NCBI GenBank assembly: GCA_024643945.1
Contig: JAHELX010000163.1
Span: 1 to 10,422, forward strand
Source: Anaerolineales bacterium
GTDB lineage: Bacteria > Chloroflexota > Anaerolineae > 4572-78 > NAK82
DNA: 10,422 nucleotides
Reading direction: 5' to 3'
The notes beneath the pieces are model-generated. The model saw nothing but the letters and a program-made list of their open reading frames with translations, made no database searches and was not told where the DNA came from. Within the stretch, counting starts at the first letter, position 1; each line of letters begins with the position of its first letter. A program made the position numbers and the translations under genes. This document shows positions 6,893 to 10,422 of the stretch, one piece after another.

Positions 6893-8650
6893 ATGATTTC
6901 ACTCATTATAGATAACCGGAAGGTTCACGTGGAGGAGGGGGCCACGATCCTGGACGCGGCCAAGGCTGCCGGGATCCGTATCCCCACCCTCTGCTATCAC
7001 GAGGCACTGGCTCCCTACGGAGCCTGCCGCATGTGCCTGGTGGAGATCATTGCCGGGGGGAGGCCGGGACTCGCCGCCTCCTGCGCCTACCCCGCCCTGG
7101 AGGGGCTGGTGGTCAGGACCGACACCCAACGGGTATTCAAGGCCCGTCGCATGGTAGCCGAGCTCCTCCTGGCCCGCTGTCCGGAGGTACCGGAAGTGAA
7201 AGCTCTGGCCCAGGAGTTGGGCATCGAGCGACCGCGCTTCCGCCTGGAGGCCGAGAATTGCACCCTCTGTGGCCTCTGCGTGCGCACCTGTGAGGAGATC
7301 GTCGGGGTCAGCGCTATCAACTTCGTGAACCGGGGAACGGCGCGGGAGGTGACCACCCCCTTTAGCGTCTCCTCCGAGGTCTGCATCGCCTGCGGGGCCT
7401 GCGCTATGGTTTGCCCCACGGGGGCGATCCAGATCGAAGGAGCGGAGTGGCTGGAGCACCGGGAGATGCGCCTGGGTCCAGCCAAGGCGATTCGAGTTCC
7501 CTTCCTCCAGGCCGTGCCGAAGACCCCCTTCATCGACCCGGATCAGTGCATTCATTTCCGCACCGGCCAGTGTGGCGTCTGTGAGCGCTTCTGCCAGGCC
7601 AAAGCCATCAACTACGAGATGGAAGACGAGGAGGAGGAAATCGAGGTGGGAAGTATCATCCTGGCCACCGGCTTCCAGCCCTTCGATTGCTCCCGGGTAG
7701 CTCAGTACGGCTACGGACGGCTGGACAACGTCGTCTCCGGGCTGGAGTTCGAGCAGATGTGCAACGCTGGTGGACCCACTGGGGGGCAAGTGCTCTTGAA
7801 GACCGGCCAGCCCCCTCAAAGCGTGGCCATCTTCCACTGCGTGGGCAGCCGGGACGAGAATTATAACGAGTATTGCTCCCGTGTCTGCTGCATGGCTGCT
7901 CTAAAGTTCGCGCACCTGGTGCGGGAAAAGACGGGCGCAAGAGTCTACGAGTTCTATATTGACATGCGGGCTTTCGGTAAGGGCTACGAGGAGTTCTACA
8001 AGCGCTGTATGGCGGAGGATGTCATCTTCATCCGAGGCAAGGGAGCCGAGGTCACCGATGTGGCGGGAACTGCGGAGGAGAAGGGCAAGCTCATTGTCAA
8101 GTGCGAGGACACACTCCTGGGCATTGTGCGACGTATCCCGGTGGACATGGTGCTTCTCGCCGCCGCCCTGGAGCCCCGTTTCGATGCCGCGGAGGTGGCT
8201 CGCCTCTTCAATATCAACCGCAGCAGGGATGGCTTCTTCCTGGAGCGGCACCCTAAGCTGGCCCCCGTGGAGACGGTCTCCGACGGTATCTTCATGGCCG
8301 GGGCCTGTCAGGGACCCAAGGACATCCCGGACAGCGTGGCCCAGGGAGCAGCCGCAGCGGCTGGGGCCCTGGCCCTCGTTGACTTGGGCAAGGTAGAGAT
8401 TGAGCCCATCACTGCTATCGTGGACGAGGACCTTTGCGGTGGCTGCAAGGTCTGCATTGGCCTCTGTTCTTACTCGGCTATTGAGTTCGTCAGTCGGGAT
8501 ACGACGTCCGGCGTCGCTCGGGTAAACGAGGCCCTATGCAAGGGCTGCGGTGTGTGCGTGGCTGCCTGTCCCTCGGGTGCGGCCCAGGCGCGGCACTTCA
8601 ACGACCAGCAAATCATGGCGGAGATTGAAGGGATATTGGCAGTGAGCTAG
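6893..8650 (+). CDS. hdrA: NuoG N-terminal ferredoxin fused to the C-terminal part of HdrA
   Basis: This 585-residue fusion has four parts. Residues 1-80 are a NuoG/HndA-type [2Fe-2S] domain (C34, C45, C48, C64). Residues 120-180 hold two [4Fe-4S] motifs (C123/126/129/133 and C164/167/170/174). From ~195 the HdrA sequence resumes: AKAIRVPFLQAVP (197-209), the second inserted-ferredoxin motif (C219, C227, C230, C234), the flavoprotein domain with its unusual cluster ligands (C316, C328, C332, C333 in CVGSR...YCSRVCC), YIDMRAFGKGYEEFY, and GACQGPKDIPDSVAQGA near the flavin. A C-terminal 2[4Fe-4S] ferredoxin follows (C515/518/521/525 and C549/552/555/559). The NuoG His/Cys cluster motif and molybdopterin domain are absent. 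It should dock with the product of 2366-3202 to rebuild HdrA. AGGGGTGG precedes the ATG. Confidence 0.92.
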   Translation: MISLIIDNRKVHVEEGATILDAAKAAGIRIPTLCYHEALAPYGACRMCLVEIIAGGRPGLAASCAYPALEGLVVRTDTQRVFKARRMVAELLLARCPEVPEVKALAQELGIERPRFRLEAENCTLCGLCVRTCEEIVGVSAINFVNRGTAREVTTPFSVSSEVCIACGACAMVCPTGAIQIEGAEWLEHREMRLGPAKAIRVPFLQAVPKTPFIDPDQCIHFRTGQCGVCERFCQAKAINYEMEDEEEEIEVGSIILATGFQPFDCSRVAQYGYGRLDNVVSGLEFEQMCNAGGPTGGQVLLKTGQPPQSVAIFHCVGSRDENYNEYCSRVCCMAALKFAHLVREKTGARVYEFYIDMRAFGKGYEEFYKRCMAEDVIFIRGKGAEVTDVAGTAEEKGKLIVKCEDTLLGIVRRIPVDMVLLAAALEPRFDAAEVARLFNINRSRDGFFLERHPKLAPVETVSDGIFMAGACQGPKDIPDSVAQGAAAAAGALALVDLGKVEIEPITAIVDEDLCGGCKVCIGLCSYSAIEFVSRDTTSGVARVNEALCKGCGVCVAACPSGAAQARHFNDQQIMAEIEGILAVS

Positions 8651-8689
8651 GGGCAGCCCGCATCTGTCAGCATCTATCTGGAGGAGACT

Positions 8690-9115
8690 ATGACCGGAAA
8701 TGGCTTTGAACCCAGAATTGTTGGCTTTCTCTGCCGTTGGTGCAGCTACCAGGGAGCCGACCTGGCGGGCACCAGCCGCACCCACTATCCGCCCAATGTG
8801 GTGCCCATCAAGGTGATGTGTTCCGGACGGGTGGATCCCACCTTTATCCTCAAAGCCCTGGCCAGCGGGGCCGATGGCGTCCTCATCTGCGGTTGCCATC
8901 CGGGCGACTGCCACTACCAGGGTGGAAACTACAAGACCATGCGCCGTGTGCCGCTCCTCCAGGAAACCCTCCAACAGTTCGGTATCGAGAAAGAGCGAGT
9001 GCACCTGGAGTGGGTCTCAGCCTCGGAGGGTGAAAAGTTCGCTCGGATCGTGAGGGAACTGACGGAGACTGTGCGGCAGTTGGGGCCGTTGAATTGGAAG
9101 AAGCAAGGCGGGTAA
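8690..9115 (+). CDS. mvhD: MvhD: [2Fe-2S] electron-transfer subunit linking hydrogenase and HdrA
   Basis: MvhD passes electrons from the [NiFe] hydrogenase to the C-terminal ferredoxin domain of HdrA. The 141-residue protein has the family cysteines C15/C18 (CRWC), C44 (VMCSGRVDP), C67/C69 (CGC) and C74 (GDCHY), with the characteristic LICGCHPGDCHYQGGN block. GGAGGAG at 8680-8686 sets the ATG. It lies directly after the HdrA C-terminal half, its expected docking partner, and before mvhG; the order hdr-mvhD-mvhG-mvhA is typical of MvhADG-HdrABC loci. Length and motifs are normal for the family. Confidence 0.95.
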   Translation: MTGNGFEPRIVGFLCRWCSYQGADLAGTSRTHYPPNVVPIKVMCSGRVDPTFILKALASGADGVLICGCHPGDCHYQGGNYKTMRRVPLLQETLQQFGIEKERVHLEWVSASEGEKFARIVRELTETVRQLGPLNWKKQGG

Positions 9116-9139
9116 TTATAAATAACCAGCGAGGTTCCG

Positions 9140-10201
9140 ATGGCCGAAAAGCTCAAACTAGCGCTCTACTGGGCCGCCACCTGTGGCGGGTGTGATGTGG
9201 CTGTTCTGGATCTGAATGAAAAGATCCTGGACCTGGCCGCTGCCGCCGACATCTATCTCTGGCCAGTGGCGATGGATTTCAAGTACAAGGATGCCGAGAG
9301 CTGGCCTGACCAGTTCATTGATGTCTGCCTCTTCAACGGAGCCATCCGCAATTCCGAAGGGGAGCACATGGCACACCTCTTGCGGCAAAAGTCCAAGGTC
9401 CTGGTGGCCTTCGGCTCCTGTGCCTGCTTTGGCGGCATTCCCGGCCTGGCCAACGTAGCCGACAAAGCCCAGGTCTTCGAACGGGTCTATGATGAGACCT
9501 GGTCCACCGACAACCCCGATGAGGCGCGCCCCCAGACCACTGTTACCGTGCCGGAAGGGGAGTTGACTCTGCCCAGTTTCTACGATACGGTCTGCTCCCT
9601 GGACCAGGTGGAAGATGTAGACTACTTTCTGCCCGGATGCCCGCCGGTGCCTGAGCGTATTTGGGACGTGATCGGCGTCATTCTCAGCGGCCAGCTCCCG
9701 CCTAAGGGGGCCACGGTGGGTGTAACGAACACAACAGTGTGCGAAGAATGCCCTCGGAACAAAGAGGAGAAGATGGTAGACGGCTTCGTCCGCCCGCACC
9801 TGGTGCAGGCTGATAAGGAGCGATGTCTCCTGGAACAGGGAATCGTTTGCATGGGGCCGGCCACCCAAGGCGGCTGTGGCGCTCGCTGTGTCCAGGCCTG
9901 GATGCCCTGCCGGGGTTGCTACGGTCCCACCAGTCAGGTGACCGACCAGGGAGCGAAGATGCTGTGCGCCATCAGTAGCATCATCAACGCCACCGACGAC
10001 GCCAGCGTCAGGAAGACTCTGGACGGCATTTTAGATCCACTGGGGACCTTCTACCGTTTCACGTTGCCGACATCGCTGTTACATCGAGTGGCAGTCGGGA
10101 ATCAGGGAATCGGGACTCAGGACTCAGGACTCAGGGACTCAGGGAATCGGGAATCAGGACTCAGGACTCAGGGATCAGGGAATCGGGAGCCAGGGCCCTG
10201 A
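9140..10201 (+). CDS. mvhG: MvhG: [NiFe] hydrogenase small subunit (group 3c-like) with a repeat-encoded tail
   Basis: The small subunit conducts electrons from the NiFe site to MvhD through three Fe-S clusters. Proximal ligands are C15/C18 (CGGC), C94 (GSCACFGG) and C167 (PGCPP); further cysteines at C201, C204, C229, C237, C246, C250, C257 and C260 fit the medial and distal clusters. No Tat signal is present, consistent with a cytosolic enzyme. The family sequence ends near FYRFTLPTSLLHR (304-316). Residues 320-353 are encoded by the 7-8-bp repeat and form a low-complexity Gly/Ser/Asn/Arg/Asp tail unlike any hydrogenase region. The native stop seems to have been lost when the repeat arose. 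The ATG is preceded by GAGG in a weak site. Confidence 0.94.
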   Translation: MAEKLKLALYWAATCGGCDVAVLDLNEKILDLAAAADIYLWPVAMDFKYKDAESWPDQFIDVCLFNGAIRNSEGEHMAHLLRQKSKVLVAFGSCACFGGIPGLANVADKAQVFERVYDETWSTDNPDEARPQTTVTVPEGELTLPSFYDTVCSLDQVEDVDYFLPGCPPVPERIWDVIGVILSGQLPPKGATVGVTNTTVCEECPRNKEEKMVDGFVRPHLVQADKERCLLEQGIVCMGPATQGGCGARCVQAWMPCRGCYGPTSQVTDQGAKMLCAISSIINATDDASVRKTLDGILDPLGTFYRFTLPTSLLHRVAVGNQGIGTQDSGLRDSGNRESGLRTQGSGNREPGP

Positions 10202-10282
10202 AATCCGCGCGGATAGGGCCTGATTCCTGAGTCCTGAGTCCCTGAGTCCTGATCCCTGATTCCCTGATCCCTGAGTCCCTGA
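10098..10282. repeat. Large imperfect inverted repeat made of degenerate 7-8-bp units
   Basis: The left arm (10098-10199) is a tandem series of units close to A(A/C)TC(A/G)GG(G), such as ACTCAGG, AATCAGGG and AATCGGG. The right arm (10216-10282) is the same family in reverse complement: TGATTCC, TGAGTCC, TGAGTCCC, TGATCCC. The arms can fold into a very long hairpin with several possible registers. The element has no ORF of its own, encodes the last 34 residues of MvhG, and ends about 5 bp before the ribosome binding site of the large-subunit gene. It looks like a dispersed palindromic minisatellite rather than an insertion sequence. Confidence 0.9.
10203..10214. repeat. Perfect 12-bp palindrome at the centre of the inverted repeat
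   Basis: ATCCGCGCGGAT is fully self-complementary and sits between the two repeat arms, directly after the mvhG stop. In RNA it would form the apical part of the long hairpin; in DNA it would be the cruciform tip. It does not belong to the ACTCAGG unit family, so it may be the core around which the arms expanded, or simply the original intergenic sequence. Confidence 0.7.
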
Positions 10283-10302
10283 TGACAAGGAGAGTAACAA
10301 TT

Positions 10303-10422
10303 ATGGAACGAATCACCATTGACCCAATTACCCGCCTGGAAGGGCACGGGAAGATCGAGATCTTCCTGAACGAGGAAGGTGAGGTACAGAACGCTTATTT
10401 CCAGATCCCCGAATTACGGGGC
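10303..10422 (+). CDS. mvhA: MvhA: [NiFe] hydrogenase large subunit, N-terminal 40 residues (runs off the window)
   Basis: The first 40 codons read MERITIDPITRLEGHGKIEI and onward to PELRG at the edge. PITRLEGHG is the conserved N-terminal motif of [NiFe] hydrogenase large subunits, and the RG at the edge is where the RGFE segment before the first nickel-binding CxxC is expected. AAGGAGAG at 10287-10294, 8 bases upstream, gives a good ribosome binding site. The gene follows the small subunit across the inverted repeat. The nickel ligands and the C-terminal maturation site lie outside the window, so catalytic completeness cannot be judged here. Confidence 0.93.
   Translation, partial: MERITIDPITRLEGHGKIEIFLNEEGEVQNAYFQIPELRG

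Noticed and set aside
10098..10282. A CRISPR array or insertion sequence in the repeat region
   Set aside because: The units are 7-8 bp with no spacers, the arms are inverted, and there is no transposase or target-site duplication.

Overview
The window is a single all-forward operon (about 60% GC by eye) for a cytosolic iron-sulfur flavoprotein complex. It would couple a [NiFe] hydrogenase (MvhADG type), a heterodisulfide-reductase-like module (HdrABC) and an NADH-dehydrogenase-like module (NuoE, NuoF, N-terminal NuoG). A two-component/ANTAR regulator gene and an elaborate promoter-leader region precede it. There are no membrane subunits. The organism is most likely an anaerobic bacterium: sigma70-type promoter, Shine-Dalgarno sites, an ANTAR regulator and NAD-linked subunits all argue against a methanogen. 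I lean weakly to Chloroflexota or another deep-branching anaerobic lineage seen in metagenomes, but the sequence alone does not settle this.

Layout. 1-49: probable last codons of a sensor kinase. 61-639: ANTAR response regulator. 640-839: AT-rich UP-like stretch, a perfect TTGACA-17 bp-TGCTATAAT promoter, a Rex-like 18-bp dyad over the -10 box, then a leader with a 5' hairpin, a candidate antiterminator hairpin and a strong intrinsic terminator, all before the hdrC ribosome binding site. 840-2305: hdrC and hdrB, overlapping by ATGA. 2366-3202: only the N-terminal part of hdrA. 3205-3672: nuoE. 3713-6880: a NuoF-GltD fusion of 1055 residues. 6893-8650: a NuoG-type ferredoxin fused to the missing C-terminal part of HdrA. 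8690-9115: mvhD. 9140-10201: mvhG, whose last 34 codons are made of a short repeat. 10098-10282: a large imperfect inverted repeat of 7-8-bp units. 10303 to the window end: start of the hydrogenase large subunit (mvhA).

How it should work. MvhAG would oxidise or produce H2, MvhD would relay electrons to HdrA, and HdrA's FAD would bifurcate or confurcate electrons between a high-potential acceptor at HdrBC and low-potential ferredoxin. The NuoE/NuoF/NuoG-N part adds an NADH/FMN port, and the GltD-like domain adds a further FAD and a second NAD(P)H site of the NfnB/GltD kind. The most striking feature is that hdrA is cut in two inside its inserted ferredoxin domain. nuoE, nuoF-gltD and nuoG-N lie exactly between the halves, so the Nuo module is genetically embedded within HdrA. 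The second feature of note is control: a Rex-like (NADH/NAD+) operator, plus an attenuator directly downstream of an RNA-binding-type (ANTAR) regulator gene.
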